A program made the position numbers and the translations under genes. Positions 1 through 8,797 of a stretch of DNA of 64,000 bases are shown here, piece by piece. Origin of the DNA: JAMQKA01 sp034521835 (GTDB lineage Bacteria > Bacteroidota > Rhodothermia > Balneolales > Balneolaceae); the NCBI GenBank assembly GCA_034521835.1, contig JAXHMA010000006.1:868001-932000 (forward strand). Direction: 5' to 3'. The number at the start of each line of letters is the position of its first letter. The first letter of the stretch is position 1. The notes beneath the pieces are model-generated. The model was given only the letters and a program-made list of their open reading frames with translations. It searched no databases and was not told the DNA's origin.

Positions 1-812
1 ACTTCATACCCTGCTTGATTATGATGGATGCCTGCCGGTATATATGAATATGACTGAGGGAAAAGTCCATGACGGGAAAGCCGTCCGAGAGCTTTCCCTA
101 CCCAAAGACGCTGTCGTAGTGGCCGACCGGGCCTATGTGGATTTTACCACCCTGTGGCGCTGGCACCAAGGCGGGAGCTATTTTGTAGTGCGGCTCAAGG
201 ACTCCATCAAGTTCCACCGGCTGGAGGAGAAGCCCCTGCCCGAGGGGCGCCACGAACACATCCTGCTGGATGAGTACATCGAGCTCAGCGCATCCAAGAC
301 CCGGGCCAAGTACCCGAAAAAGCTGCGCCGCGTGGTGGTGTATGACCCCGAACAAGATCGAACTATTGAACTGATTACCAACCATTTTTATTGGACAGCA
401 AACACCGTTGGGGAGCTGTACAAAGCTCGTTGGGAGATTGAAATCTTCTTCAAAGAGATCAAGCAGTTGCTGAAAATCAAATCTTTCCTGGGAACCTCGG
501 CCAATGCCGTACTTATTCAGATCCCGGCAGCAATGATTGCTATCCTGGTTTTGAAATATTTAAGAGCTTGCGCCACCTACGCGTGGTGCTTGTCTAACAT
601 GGTGGCTTTTCTGCGGTTAAACCTGTTTGTGAAGTTCGACCTAGAGAGCTGCCAGACGCCCCATTTGAGCCATCGGGGAGGTGCGTGAAACTGGCCGGAG
701 TTGATGCAGGGGGACTGTTTGAATGGGGGGATTGATTATCGATCAGGGAAAAAATCTGTCCAAAACCCATACAAACAAAGATATTTCTTACATTCTAAAA
801 CGTTTTGGACAG
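1..812 (+). mobile_element. IS4-family element, right part (copy A)
   Basis: The window opens inside an insertion sequence. Its right end is the inverted repeat aaaacgttttggacag at 797-812, which matches the right end of a second copy (4571-5930) and is the reverse complement of that copy's left end. The transposase reading frame, the G-rich stretch after it and the end sequence follow the same order in both copies. The left end lies outside the window. Confidence 0.85.
2..688 (+). CDS. IS4-family transposase, C-terminal part
   Basis: DDE transposase that would cut and join the IS ends. The frame is open from base 2, so the N-terminus is cut off by the window edge. The family signature Y-x2-R-x3-E-x6-K is seen in YKARWEIEIFFKEIK near residue 140, with the second catalytic Asp in VVVADRAYVDF. 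No frameshift is seen here, unlike copy B, so this copy may encode a working protein. The C-terminus is about 15 residues longer than that of copy B because its stop codon is lost. The DNA around it differs clearly between copies, so they are related but not recent duplicates. Confidence 0.9.
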   Translation, partial: LHTLLDYDGCLPVYMNMTEGKVHDGKAVRELSLPKDAVVVADRAYVDFTTLWRWHQGGSYFVVRLKDSIKFHRLEEKPLPEGRHEHILLDEYIELSASKTRAKYPKKLRRVVVYDPEQDRTIELITNHFYWTANTVGELYKARWEIEIFFKEIKQLLKIKSFLGTSANAVLIQIPAAMIAILVLKYLRACATYAWCLSNMVAFLRLNLFVKFDLESCQTPHLSHRGGA

Positions 813-977
813 CTATTGCCTGATCCGATCAGGCATGTTGAGCAAATGAGCAAGTTTGGTCACCAGATGTACTTCTTAACCCTTGGAGTACAGACCTTGC
901 TTATTCGCCCGTCGGCCAGCAAAGCCAACGCTTCCACTCTCGTTTACGAGACCAATTACATACCGATGGATTCCTCA

Positions 978-1136
978 TCATGAAGCCTCGTTAAAAAGCG
1001 AAAAGCTCATAATTATGACATCTTCCGGATCCATTTTGGGAAGATAAATTCCTGGAGGTATTTCATGATGGATCGTTAATTCTATGTTCTCAGCAAGAAA
1101 GTCTTTTGCTAACACCTTGGCCTCGTTTTCGTCCAT
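978..1136 (-). CDS. small hypothetical protein (52 aa)
   Basis: Short reading frame 39 bases downstream of a membrane-protein gene on the same strand. The protein has an acidic start (MDENEAKV), a hydrophobic-polar alternation and a PPGIY turn followed by a DVIIMSFSLF strand, which looks like a small folded alpha/beta protein. The general shape recalls small immunity-type proteins, but this is only an impression. Two stop codons in a row end the frame. The DNA after the stop could encode a further strand, so an indel may have shortened the gene. No function is assigned. Confidence 0.4.
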   Translation of the reverse strand: MDENEAKVLAKDFLAENIELTIHHEIPPGIYLPKMDPEDVIIMSFSLFNEAS

Positions 1137-1175
1137 TGGGGTCAGCTTAATTTGGGAATGATCAAATGAATTATA

Positions 1176-2085
1176 TTAGTTCCGTTTGTCATCATATATG
1201 GCAATAGCACATCCGATTGCTCCAAGATCCATAGCAATTGAATCAACGATACCCAAGTACTCTGGGACCATTAGAGCATAAAATATAGTAGCTCTCCAGG
1301 AAACACCAGTACCAATCCACTAGTAACAAGTGCAATCACTTTTTTCGATGATGGAGCTACGAAGCAGGCCACATATATCGTTGCCATGCCCATGCAAAGA
1401 TGACTAAAATATCGTATAAAATATATTTCCAATATTGTTCCACGTCCAACGAATATCCATGTAGTGATACTCTGTAAATACCAAACAATATTATAGGCCA
1501 AAAACCCGGCAATGCCAGCAGCAGGTAAGAATGCTATCCATCTGAGTATTGCTTTTACATCGATTTTTTTGCTTTTATCCATATCTCTCTTAGCCATATC
1601 ATCAGCGACTATCTTAATATACATTTTACCCGTTATGGCATTCGATCCTTTAATGGCAGCAATACTTATCAAAGTTATAACGACAGCCTGGTCCATACAC
1701 CACCTTGGACCGTTAACATAGGGATGGGTAAAGATTCTGGAAACGAGGAAGCAATCATAAGAACCCAGAAATAAAGGATTAACAGATCGAATCCCAGTAA
1801 TAGTTAATAGTTTACTAAACTTAAATCTCGTCAATTGCCAATGAACAAATAGGCCCCGGCTGTATCTACCAACTTCTTCAAAGCTCCAGGAATTAAAATG
1901 GCTGTCCAACCAAGACCAAGTATAATATTTTGATCAACCTGCCAATTAGGTACTAAGGGTATTCGCCCTTCAAAAAAAGTAAAATAGATCCCCACTAATG
2001 CATATCCTATGATGGGAAGTGAAGGATCAAACAGGCTATTCCGGTAGTCTATTCGTTTTTCATTTTCATCAGTATCGGACTTCAT
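1176..2085 (-). CDS. polytopic membrane protein, frameshifted
   Basis: Read as one gene of about 300 residues with two frameshifts, near 1831-1860 and near 1290-1310. The first frame (from 2085) has membrane segments around PIIGYALVGIYFTFF and NIILGLGWTAILIPGA. The second adds segments around WIAFLPAAGIAGFLAYNIV, FSHLCMGMATIYVACFV and VIALVTSGLVLV, and the third continues from WRATIFYALM to a TAA at 1176. The pieces fit end to end on one strand and each junction keeps plausible membrane-protein sequence, which is why they are joined here. The family is not recognised. A 52-residue gene follows after 39 bases. Two independent genes (1831-2085 and 1271-1696) remain possible. Confidence 0.5.
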
Positions 2086-2197
2086 CTGTATAAAGTAATT
2101 ATTTTAGTATATGCTACTGTAATTGATGATTGATTCCACTTTCTGTAATTAAGTTTATTTTAGAAACTCTACCGAACGAATTACTTAGAAGAGATGA

Positions 2198-2416
2198 TCG
2201 ATAGAATCGATACGTTTTAATGCTCTCCATATAGCTTGTTGGTTAATACGGAGCCAGCCATGACAGGATTTTGACAATTCATTTTTGAGGCCTAAAACTA
2301 TTTGGTTCATTTGGTCTTCTTTACCTTTTAATGATAAACTAACTTGCTTAAAATCATTCTTAGGATCACGGAATATGAACCGTTTGTTAATAAAACCATG
2401 GAATTGCTACAAAAAC
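2198..2416 (-). pseudogene. C-terminal fragment cut off by IS3 insertion
   Basis: Between the left IS3 end and 2198 the minus strand stays open for about 70 codons, beginning near QFHGFINKRFIFRDPKNDF and ending in RIDSIDHLF before TAA. It has no start of its own and abuts the IS exactly. On the far side of the IS, on the same strand, lies a CpXC-domain gene that loses its own end at the other IS border. The likely reading is that this is the missing C-terminal tail of that gene, with one further frameshift near the junction. Confidence 0.5.
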
Positions 2417-2437
2417 TGGACAGGAGTTAAGCCAGTA

Positions 2438-3310
2438 TCATGCAGCCAATTCTTGGTTTTTTGTTAAGTAGTTCTGCATTTCCGCCGGTGTTCGGTAGGC
2501 CAGCGTAGAATGCAAGCGCTGGCGATTATACCAGATCTCAATAAATTGGAGATTATCTCCTCGAAGATTGTTGTAATCTATAGTGTTTAGGTTCTATTGG
2601 CAAGTTCTGCTTTAAAGGTTTTAAAGAAGCTCTCGGCCGGTGCGTTATCCCAGCAGTTGCCTTTACGGCTCATGCTTTGGCGGACCAGCGGTCGGGCTTC
2701 TGAGCAACTTCCTGAAACTCCTTGCAGGCATATTGGACACCCCGGTCAGAATGGAAGACCAGCTCCTGGTCGATAGTCCGCTTTTGACAGGCGGCTTTCC
2801 AGGCCGGAATAATCGTTTCATCGGCGCTCATGCCTTCCGAGAACGACCAGCCCACGATCTGGCGATCAGCCAGATCCATGATGGTCGTCAAATACAACCA
2901 CCCTTGATTGCTGGGGATATAGGTGATGTCGCTTACCCACACCTGACCTAATCGGCCGGCCGAAAAATCTTGGTCCAACCGGTTCGGGGCCACAGGAAGA
3001 GTGTGCCTGAATCTGTGGTGGTTACCCATTTGGGGCGAATCTGGCTTTGTATGCCTTCTTTTCTCATTAGTCGAGCTACCCTCCGGCGACTAAGCTGCTC
3101 TCCCTCTCGAAGCAGTTGCTGGTGAATGCGAGGACTACCATAGGTCTTCCCCGACTTCAGCCAGATATGTTTAATTTGTTTCGTCAAGCGCCGGTTCTCT
3201 TTGGCGCGATCGGAGGGCTCGCGACTCATCCAGCTATAATAGCCGCTTCTGCTTACATCGAATACCTTGGACATCTTTACAATGGGAAATATGTGTCTGT
3301 GTTCAGCCAT
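2438..3310 (-). CDS. IS3-family transposase orfB, frameshifted
   Basis: Catalytic subunit of the IS3 transposase. An N-terminal HTH_21-like part (ending near GIQSQIRPKW) is followed by an rve/DDE integrase core. The three acidic residues are seen in WVSDITYI, FHSDRGVQYA and NAPAESFFKTFK, and the typical C-terminal IEIWYNRQRLHSTLAYRTP closes the protein. At least two single-base shifts break it (near 2950-3029 and near 2600-2700). In this family orfB is normally made as a fusion with orfA by -1 ribosomal frameshifting, so the orfA/orfB offset itself is expected, while the internal shifts are not. Confidence 0.85.
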
Positions 3311-3321
3311 AAACTGGAAAA

Positions 3322-3617
3322 TTATCCGTTTTTCTTGGTAAAGATGCCCATCGCCTTTTTTAAGATATCCCGCTCCATACGTACGTCAGCCAGTTCTTTC
3401 TTCAACTCGGCCAGCTGGTTCTCTTCGTAGTCCGGCTGGGAATACCTTTGCCCGGAAAGGATTGCTGGGGTTTCTTCTTATACTGGAGCGCCAAGCATAG
3501 ATAAGGCCAGGATTAATACCCAGCTCATCGGCCAGCTCCCGGATATTGTCCCGCTGTGTAACTTTGCTGGATTACGTCCAGTTTATATTCTTTGCTGTAG
3601 GTTCTTCTTTTACTCAT
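3322..3617 (-). CDS. IS3-family orfA (HTH protein), frameshifted
   Basis: Small DNA-binding protein of the IS3 element. It starts MSKRRTYSKEYKLDVIQ, a typical transposase_8 helix-turn-helix opening, and continues in shifted frames through ELADELGINPGLIYAWR and a basic/leucine coiled coil ending in ERDILKKAMGIFTKKNG. Two or more shifts are needed to read it through. It ends just upstream of orfB, in the normal IS3 order. Confidence 0.75.
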
Positions 3618-3673
3618 AATTGTTAGTTGTCATAAATTGCGGCGACAATGCTACTGGCTTAACTGGGTGTCCA

Positions 3674-4523
3674 CCAAAATGTAGCAAGTTCACCAGTCTC
3701 AGGTTTATCGTAATATAGATCACCTCTTATGTCATACCTATTTTGAATGGAGAAGATTAGTTTAGCATGTTCTACTCTGATGTCATCTAACTCATCTCTA
3801 AAGATCATGATCTTCTCTACAAAATCCAGCTTATTGGAGACACGACGATATGCAAATCCGGTTGATAACTCCTCAAAGTAGTTTTTAGGAACCTTCCCTA
3901 TTTGAAACCGCGAATCTATGTCTGACTTTTTTAGAAATAGCAAATTGCCTTTCATCAAATTCGTAATAGACAGCTTCGTACGATAGTTCTTCCCTGTGGC
4001 CACATACCATACATTTGCTATGAAAAATTCTAAGATTTAACACAAATGGTATATATCCTGGATCCATAGACCCATTAATTACATGCCAAGCCGCTATAGA
4101 CTTTAAAGAATTACATTCTGGACACCTTTTTATATAGTGCCTGACCTTGGTAGTATATTTTCCCTCTACTCCATCAGATGTAAATGCCGTTGGGCTATCT
4201 TCAACAATTACATTCTCTAATTCAATTCTCTTGATCAATGCCGTTGCAGCTTGCTGGAAGTCTTTAGGTATTTTCAGGTATGTTATCTCTGGATAGAACT
4301 CGTTTATTATATAGAAAAAAGTCCATGCTGCAACATCTTCATTTGACGCTTCCTTTCTTAACTTTTTGAAGAGGTCACTAAACTCCTCCAGAGTTGTTTT
4401 ACTTAAATAGTGCGACGAGAATGGCATTCCAATATCATTAGCCGGTTCATGTCCACAATCTACACATGGTAATAGGACACCATTTTTAAGACTCCCACAA
4501 TCCGGACAAAGTGCTACCGTCAT
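3674..4523 (-). pseudogene. CpXC-domain zinc-ribbon protein, interrupted by IS3
   Basis: The protein begins with a two-Cys-pair ribbon (CPDCG...CVDCGH, residues 6-25), followed by a helical region and then a second Cys pair set: CPECNSLKSIAAWHVINGS and CMVCGH. The second block, followed by an AVYYEFDERQ-like strand, matches CpXC-domain proteins, whose function is unknown. The frame breaks in a run of six T near 3925-3930 and continues in the next frame to ATFWW, where the IS3 inverted repeat starts at 3673. The last residues of the open frame are IS-derived. The original tail is probably at 2198-2416. Confidence 0.65.
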
Positions 4524-4602
4524 ACGCTTTTATCGTAATTAATTACAAATGAGTCATAAATATACCACATCTGTCCAAAACGTTTGAAAAAAGTAGTCAG
4601 TG

Positions 4603-4624
4603 AAAGCCCCGAAGTCGGGGCTTT
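4603..4624 (+). terminator. terminator-like hairpin at left IS4 end
   Basis: Perfect 8-base stem aaagcccc/ggggcttt with a 6-base loop, followed by tactatttt. It lies between the left inverted repeat and the transposase start at 4667. It would stop transcripts entering the element from outside, a common way for an IS to keep its transposase low. Confidence 0.6.
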
Positions 4625-4666
4625 ACTATTTTAGGAGGTCCAACCCAACCTAAAACATCACTGACC

Positions 4667-5763
4667 ATGAGTAATGTAACATTATTTGCACAGATTATGC
4701 AGACCTTAGACCGCCTTGCCTTTTCAAAACTGGTCGGCAAATACGGGTCGGATAAGCATGCCAAAGGAATTACAAGCTGGACGCACTTGGTAACGATGTT
4801 GTTCTGCCAGTTTTCGAAGTTAAATTCCCTGCTCGATGTTTGCAATGGGCTAAAGTCTGCCAGTGGAAATTTGAATCATTTGGGCGTGTCCCGGGCTCCG
4901 TGTAAATCCTCCTTATCCTATCAAAACAAGCATCGCGAGTGGCCGCTGTTCAAAGACTATTACTTTGCCATGATGAAAAAGCTGGCTGGAATGGCCCGGT
5001 TCCGGCAAACCCGCTTTCGGATAAAAAGCAAAATCCTGTTGCTGGATTCGACCACTATCAGCCTGTGTCTGAGCCTGTATGATTGGGCCAAATTCCGCAA
5101 GAAGAAGGGAGCGATCAAGCTTCACACCCTGCTGGACTACGATGGATGCCTGCCCGTGTATGTCCACATATGACCGATGGAAAACCCCATGATTCTACCG
5201 TAGCCAAAGAGCTATCGCTGCCTGCCGATGCGGTGGTTGTCGCCGATCGCGCCTACATTGATTTTCCGACCCTGTACCGGTGGAAGACCGAAGGCAGCTA
5301 CTTCGTACGCCTGAAACAATCCGTTTAATTTACCCGCGGCAAGGAAAAGCCTCTCCCGGAGGATCGCCACCAGCACATATTGGTAGATGAATATATTGAA
5401 CTGAGCCACTCCAACACCTACCAAAAATACCCCGCCAAACTGCGCCGCGTGGTGGTTTATGATCCCGAGAAGGATCAAACGATCGAGCTGATCACCAACC
5501 AGTTTACTTGGACAGCAAACACCATCGGTGAGTTATACAAAGCCCGCTGGGAGATCGAAATTTTCTTCAAAGAGATCAAACAGCTGCTGAAAATCAAATC
5601 CTTTTTGGGAACAACGGCCAATGCCGTGCTCATACAGATCCCGGCAGCAATAATCACGATGCTGATTTTGAAGTACCTGAAAGCCTGTGCAAGCTACTCG
5701 TGGTGCTTGTCCAACATGGTGGCGTTTCTGCGGTTAAATCTATTTGTGAAGTTTGACCTGTAA
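4667..5763 (+). pseudogene. IS4-family transposase, frameshift plus stop
   Basis: N-terminal DUF4372-like region (MSNVTLFAQIMQTLDRLAF...) followed by the DDE core: LLLDSTTISL for the first Asp, VVVADRAYIDF for the second and YKARWEIEIFFKEIK for the YREK Glu block. Compared with copy A, one base is missing near 5164-5168 (just before MTDGK), and a TAA at 5326-5328 stands where copy A has AAG/AAA for Lys. The second lesion is a substitution rather than an indel, so it is more likely real. The encoded protein would end about 165 or 220 residues early, so the copy is probably dead unless copy A supplies transposase. Confidence 0.88.
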
Positions 5764-6013
5764 AAGCTACTCAACAAACCTTTTAAGCCCCCCAGATCCA
5801 CCTGAAGGCACGGAGTACATACAGATAAATTTATTTGAATGGGGGGGGATTGAAAATGAAATGAGAAAATAATCTGTCCTAAACAACCAGAAAGGTCAAT
5901 ATTTGTAAAATTTCTAAACGTTTTGGACAGCTATGAACCTGGTAATTAAATTCTGTAAAAAAAGCGATTAAACCATATTGTGTGATTTGGATATCATTTC
6001 AAATCCGCTTTAA

Positions 6014-6346
6014 TTGCCGCATATGGTGCGAATATTTTTACGATATCATTTTGAATGGGTGGTTTTGCTTGTGGGACTCATCCTCATGGCATTACTTAAT
6101 CCATATACTTATACAGGGGCTTCCCTATGTCTTTTTGAAGCTCTTGGAGTACAGAGCTGCCCCGGGGAAGGCTTGGGGCATTCCATCGCGTTGACCTTTA
6201 GAGGTGATCTCCAGCAAGCAATGCAAGCTCATTTTATGGGGCCTGCCGCTATCCTAATCTTATTGGCAAGAATTACGTATCTAATTCAGAGAGCAATTAA
6301 ATCAGTAGAATTAAATAGTGAGGACAGAGCGTTATGGCTAGAATGA
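6014..6346 (+). CDS. DUF2752 membrane protein
   Basis: Small inner-membrane protein of about 110 residues. Two hydrophobic segments (WVVLLVGLILMALL and GPAAILILLARITYLIQ) flank the family's central block, here SCPGEGLGHSIALTFRGDL. In many members this reads CPGCGLTRA, so the second Cys is replaced by Glu here, a variant often seen with TM2 partners. The gene overlaps the next (TM2) gene by 13 bases, so the two are translationally coupled. A start at ATG 6023 (MVRIF) is also possible. Molecular function is unknown. Confidence 0.8.
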   Translation: MPHMVRIFLRYHFEWVVLLVGLILMALLNPYTYTGASLCLFEALGVQSCPGEGLGHSIALTFRGDLQQAMQAHFMGPAAILILLARITYLIQRAIKSVELNSEDRALWLE

Positions 6347-6678
6347 TCGACCATTTGCCGGAAATTGAAGGCGACGAAGCAGCCTATGTTTCAAAACAGA
6401 TGCAAGTTATGGATGAGGATACGGCTAGCAGATTTGCCAATGTCTATCGTTCTCGTCGTAAAGATCCACAAGTGGTATTGCTGACAGCAGTTATCGGTTT
6501 TTTTGGCGCCGCGGGTATCCACCGGTTTATCCTCGGGCAGATCGGCATGGGTATTCTTTATCTGCTTACAGGTGGACTCTGCCTCATAGGTACGATTGTG
6601 GATATCATCAACTACAAGAACCTGGCGTTTGAGTACAACCAAAAAGTAGCCCGGGAAGTAGCTTCTCTGGTAGAGTGA
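6334..6678 (+). CDS. TM2 domain protein
   Basis: Protein of 114 residues. A soluble helical N-terminus of about 45 residues precedes a TM2 domain: VVLLTAVIGFFGAAGIHRF, then GQIGMGILYLLTGGLCLIG and a short basic tail. The G-x-HRFxxG turn between the two helices is diagnostic of TM2 proteins. It overlaps the upstream DUF2752 gene, a common pair in Bacteroidota-type genomes, and the two may form one membrane complex. Function is not known. Confidence 0.85.
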   Translation: MARMIDHLPEIEGDEAAYVSKQMQVMDEDTASRFANVYRSRRKDPQVVLLTAVIGFFGAAGIHRFILGQIGMGILYLLTGGLCLIGTIVDIINYKNLAFEYNQKVAREVASLVE

Positions 6679-6773
6679 GATCAACGGGGTGGAGTAAGCT
6701 GGATCTGTGTATTACCAAACATGAATTTTTTCCCGTTTATTTCTTTTTCTTACGGCACTGTTTCCTGAAAAAA

Positions 6774-7637
6774 TCATCGCTGCTCGGCACCCAGCCAGAA
6801 TACACGGTTCACATTGAAGCCAAATCGGATATCGCCCGCCCAGAAATCTTCGGTGTTTTGACTGATGACGTGCTGCTCCGTGTGCCAATTTGACGACTTG
6901 AAAAATAGCTGAAAAACATGGCCGCCTGTCTCAATATTAACACCAACCGAGAACGCATTTTTGGTACCTGCGGAGCGATCGCCGAACACAGGGAAATATT
7001 CGGCCATCAATGCCCACCGATCGGAAAGATGCACTTCACCGCCAATTCCCAGGGCAAAATGGCCGTTCTCTTGTCCTTCAAAAACGCGATTAAAATGGGC
7101 GTACATCGGGGTAAGCTGCAGGCTAAATGTATCACTGAATTTACGGGCTGCCATTACCGATCCCAGGAAATTGAGGCGCTCGCTAAAACTGAATCCATTC
7201 TCATTGGTATTAATTCCAAGATTACCCTTTACGGCTACACTAATCGGGATAGATCCACCCCTGTTTTGCTGGAACAGGCGGAGTTTTGAGCCAAAATCAT
7301 ACAACTTTTGGGGTGAAGTGCGTGCCACACCAACTGACCACTGCTCGGTGATGCCGTAATCGATTCCCAGCCGCACCGTAGCTCCGAAATCCATCCCTAA
7401 AAAATTTCGAAACGGCTCTTGGTTTAGTGGCCCAAAATTGTGCATGATTGTCACATTCATATTCTTTTCTCCAAGCGTTTCCACAGTACTCATACCGGCC
7501 AATTTTGGAGCCCAAAACGTTTCGGATACCGCTTCGTCAGGTTGTCCGGTTACCCGTTCACGCTCCATTTGAGCCAGCAGCAGAGAGGGCATATTGAGGA
7601 ATAAAACTGTGCAAATAATGACAACTGTTTTAAACAT
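6774..7637 (-). CDS. DUF5777 family outer-membrane beta-barrel protein
   Basis: Protein of 287 residues with a Sec signal peptide (MFKTVVIICTVLFLNMPSLLLAQ). The mature part begins with a conserved-looking TVETLGEKNMNVTIMHNFG segment and then alternating strands typical of a barrel, ending on a strand with aromatic residues (VFWLGAEQR). The pattern fits DUF5777, a family of unknown function often placed beside YceI genes. Here the YceI gene lies 8 bases upstream on the same strand, so they are co-transcribed and probably act together in the envelope. Confidence 0.75.
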   Translation of the reverse strand: MFKTVVIICTVLFLNMPSLLLAQMERERVTGQPDEAVSETFWAPKLAGMSTVETLGEKNMNVTIMHNFGPLNQEPFRNFLGMDFGATVRLGIDYGITEQWSVGVARTSPQKLYDFGSKLRLFQQNRGGSIPISVAVKGNLGINTNENGFSFSERLNFLGSVMAARKFSDTFSLQLTPMYAHFNRVFEGQENGHFALGIGGEVHLSDRWALMAEYFPVFGDRSAGTKNAFSVGVNIETGGHVFQLFFKSSNWHTEQHVISQNTEDFWAGDIRFGFNVNRVFWLGAEQR

Positions 7638-7645
7638 GTGGTATC

Positions 7646-8215
7646 CTATCCTTGTTCTGTTGGTGTTAGAAGGGCTTCAATATTGATATCCTGCTCTTTC
7701 TCTACCCGGTAGAACAGGATGCCCGGCGGCTCAATGTCATAGTTTTCAATATCAATGACCCAGTCGGCTTTTACGATGAGTCCACGGTCTGTTTTCTGGA
7801 GTGTGCCGTCGATCTGCACCTGGCGGGTTATCCCGTGGATGCCAAATTCTCCCTTAACGGTTACGTTCTGCGGTTCCGAACTGGAGGTATCAAAGTCAGA
7901 TACCAGCTTGCCGAAGAACTCAGCAAAGGGAAACTTGTCGGTTTCCAGGGTCTCTTTCATATCCCTGTCTCGTTTGTTGATGCCCGTATCCAGTGTGTTC
8001 AGGTCGATATAAAAATCGACGGTTGAATCTGCCAGGTTAATAAGGCCGACGAGGTGATCAGAGGTGCCGGTGAAACTGTGCAGGGGAACCTCTGAGCGAA
8101 ATTCTGCATGCCCGGATTCGGTTTTGTAAACTTGTGCTTCTCCCACCCCTGGAACCAACCAAAGTAGTGTTAACAAGATAGAAGCGGGGGTAGATAACCG
8201 TTTTAGCAATTCCAT
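7646..8215 (-). CDS. YceI family periplasmic protein
   Basis: Secreted lipocalin-like protein of 189 residues. A signal peptide (LLTLLWLVPGVGEAQ) is followed by the YceI fold: SGHAEFRSEVPLHSFTG, SDHLVGLINLADSTVDF, and the typical KRDRDMKETLETDKFPFAEF block, then FGIHGITRQVQIDGTL. YceI proteins bind isoprenoid or amide lipids in the periplasm. It heads a small cluster with the DUF5777 barrel, and the two lipoprotein genes upstream run in the same direction, suggesting one transcription unit for envelope or electron-transfer functions. Confidence 0.85.
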   Translation of the reverse strand: MELLKRLSTPASILLTLLWLVPGVGEAQVYKTESGHAEFRSEVPLHSFTGTSDHLVGLINLADSTVDFYIDLNTLDTGINKRDRDMKETLETDKFPFAEFFGKLVSDFDTSSSEPQNVTVKGEFGIHGITRQVQIDGTLQKTDRGLIVKADWVIDIENYDIEPPGILFYRVEKEQDINIEALLTPTEQG

Positions 8216-8253
8216 AATATGATTGATAAACTCTTACGCGGAAGGGCGCCGCA

Positions 8254-8748
8254 TTAATTATTTTGAGCCCCATTGGAAATCCAGGTCTGGATCTGTTCTA
8301 TCCGATCAGAAGAGAGATAGGGACCGCCATTCGGCATACGCGAACCCAGTGTTGGATTTGCCTGCAGTTTGTCAATTATTGGACTTCCAGCGGGATCATC
8401 GGGCTGTACAATTAATTCTCCATACTGTTGGCCTTCGCTTTGGATGACATTTTCGTAGCTATCCAGACGAACACCGCTGTTTCGACCACCAATGTGGCAG
8501 CTGGATCCTCCACAACTTTGGTTGAAAATGGCCTGTACATTCTGAAACGTCGGCTCCATGCCGATCTGATTCCCGCCGTTCCCGTTCCCGTTTCCGTTAC
8601 CATTCCCTCCACCGCCATTTCCGCCCCCGTTTACTCCGGTAGAATTGTCGCCGCAGGCCGTGAGTAACAGTCCGAAACTGCAAAGGAAAATGACTACCCA
8701 TAATGAATTTCGGGTGTAATAATCGCGAGCATAGTGATTTAAAAGCAT
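8254..8748 (-). CDS. lipoprotein with c-type heme-like CX4CH motif
   Basis: The start at 8748 puts a signal sequence with lipobox LLTAC at the N-terminus. A Gly/Asn-rich low-complexity linker of about 30 residues (encoded by a repetitive ggnaac tract) separates the anchor from a C-terminal domain of about 95 residues. That domain opens QAIFNQSCGGSSCHIGG, the cytochrome-c-like pattern of planctomycete-type proteins but with four residues between the cysteines, and later has GSRMPNGGPYLSSDRIEQIQ, where the Met could be the distal ligand. Probable surface electron-transfer or redox lipoprotein. Heme binding is inferred, not shown. Confidence 0.7.
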   Translation of the reverse strand: MLLNHYARDYYTRNSLWVVIFLCSFGLLLTACGDNSTGVNGGGNGGGGNGNGNGNGNGGNQIGMEPTFQNVQAIFNQSCGGSSCHIGGRNSGVRLDSYENVIQSEGQQYGELIVQPDDPAGSPIIDKLQANPTLGSRMPNGGPYLSSDRIEQIQTWISNGAQNN

Positions 8749-8797
8749 AACGATGTCCTTATTTGAGTTTAAAAATTTATTCTGTTGGTTATAACCG

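Larger units (their letters stand above)
2417..3673 (-). mobile_element. IS3-family insertion sequence, complete ends
   Basis: Element of 1257 bases bounded by imperfect inverted repeats: tggacaggagttaagccagt at 2417-2436 and its partner ending tgtcca at 3673. It contains overlapping orfA and orfB on the minus strand, the usual IS3 layout. No clear target duplication is visible beside these ends. Both ORFs contain frameshifts, so it may be inactive or the bases may be misread. It sits inside a CpXC-domain gene. Confidence 0.85.
4571..5930 (+). mobile_element. IS4-family element (copy B), both ends present
   Basis: Element of 1360 bases bounded by perfect 15-base inverted repeats, ctgtccaaaacgttt at 4571-4585 and its complement at 5916-5930. 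One transposase gene fills it. A hairpin terminator lies just inside the left end. The flanking bases show no obvious target duplication. Same family and orientation as copy A at 1-812, so the two bracket about 3.8 kb. Confidence 0.9.

Noticed and set aside
723..983. 86-codon plus-strand reading frame across the IS4 right end
   Set aside because: It spans the inverted repeat and the flanking DNA and shows no protein-like pattern.
978..1271. One protein of about 97 residues read through an in-frame TAA at 1176
   Set aside because: The part before the TAA joins better, by a one-base shift, to the upstream membrane protein (WRATIFYALM-VPEYLGIV), so the TAA is the natural stop of that gene and the downstream part is a separate small gene.
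2285..2467. 60-codon plus-strand frame at the left IS3 border
   Set aside because: It crosses the IS3 inverted repeat and lies opposite a better minus-strand coding stretch.
8540..8650. CRISPR-like short repeats in the ggnaac tract
   Set aside because: The tract encodes the Gly/Asn linker of the lipoprotein in frame and has no spacer structure.
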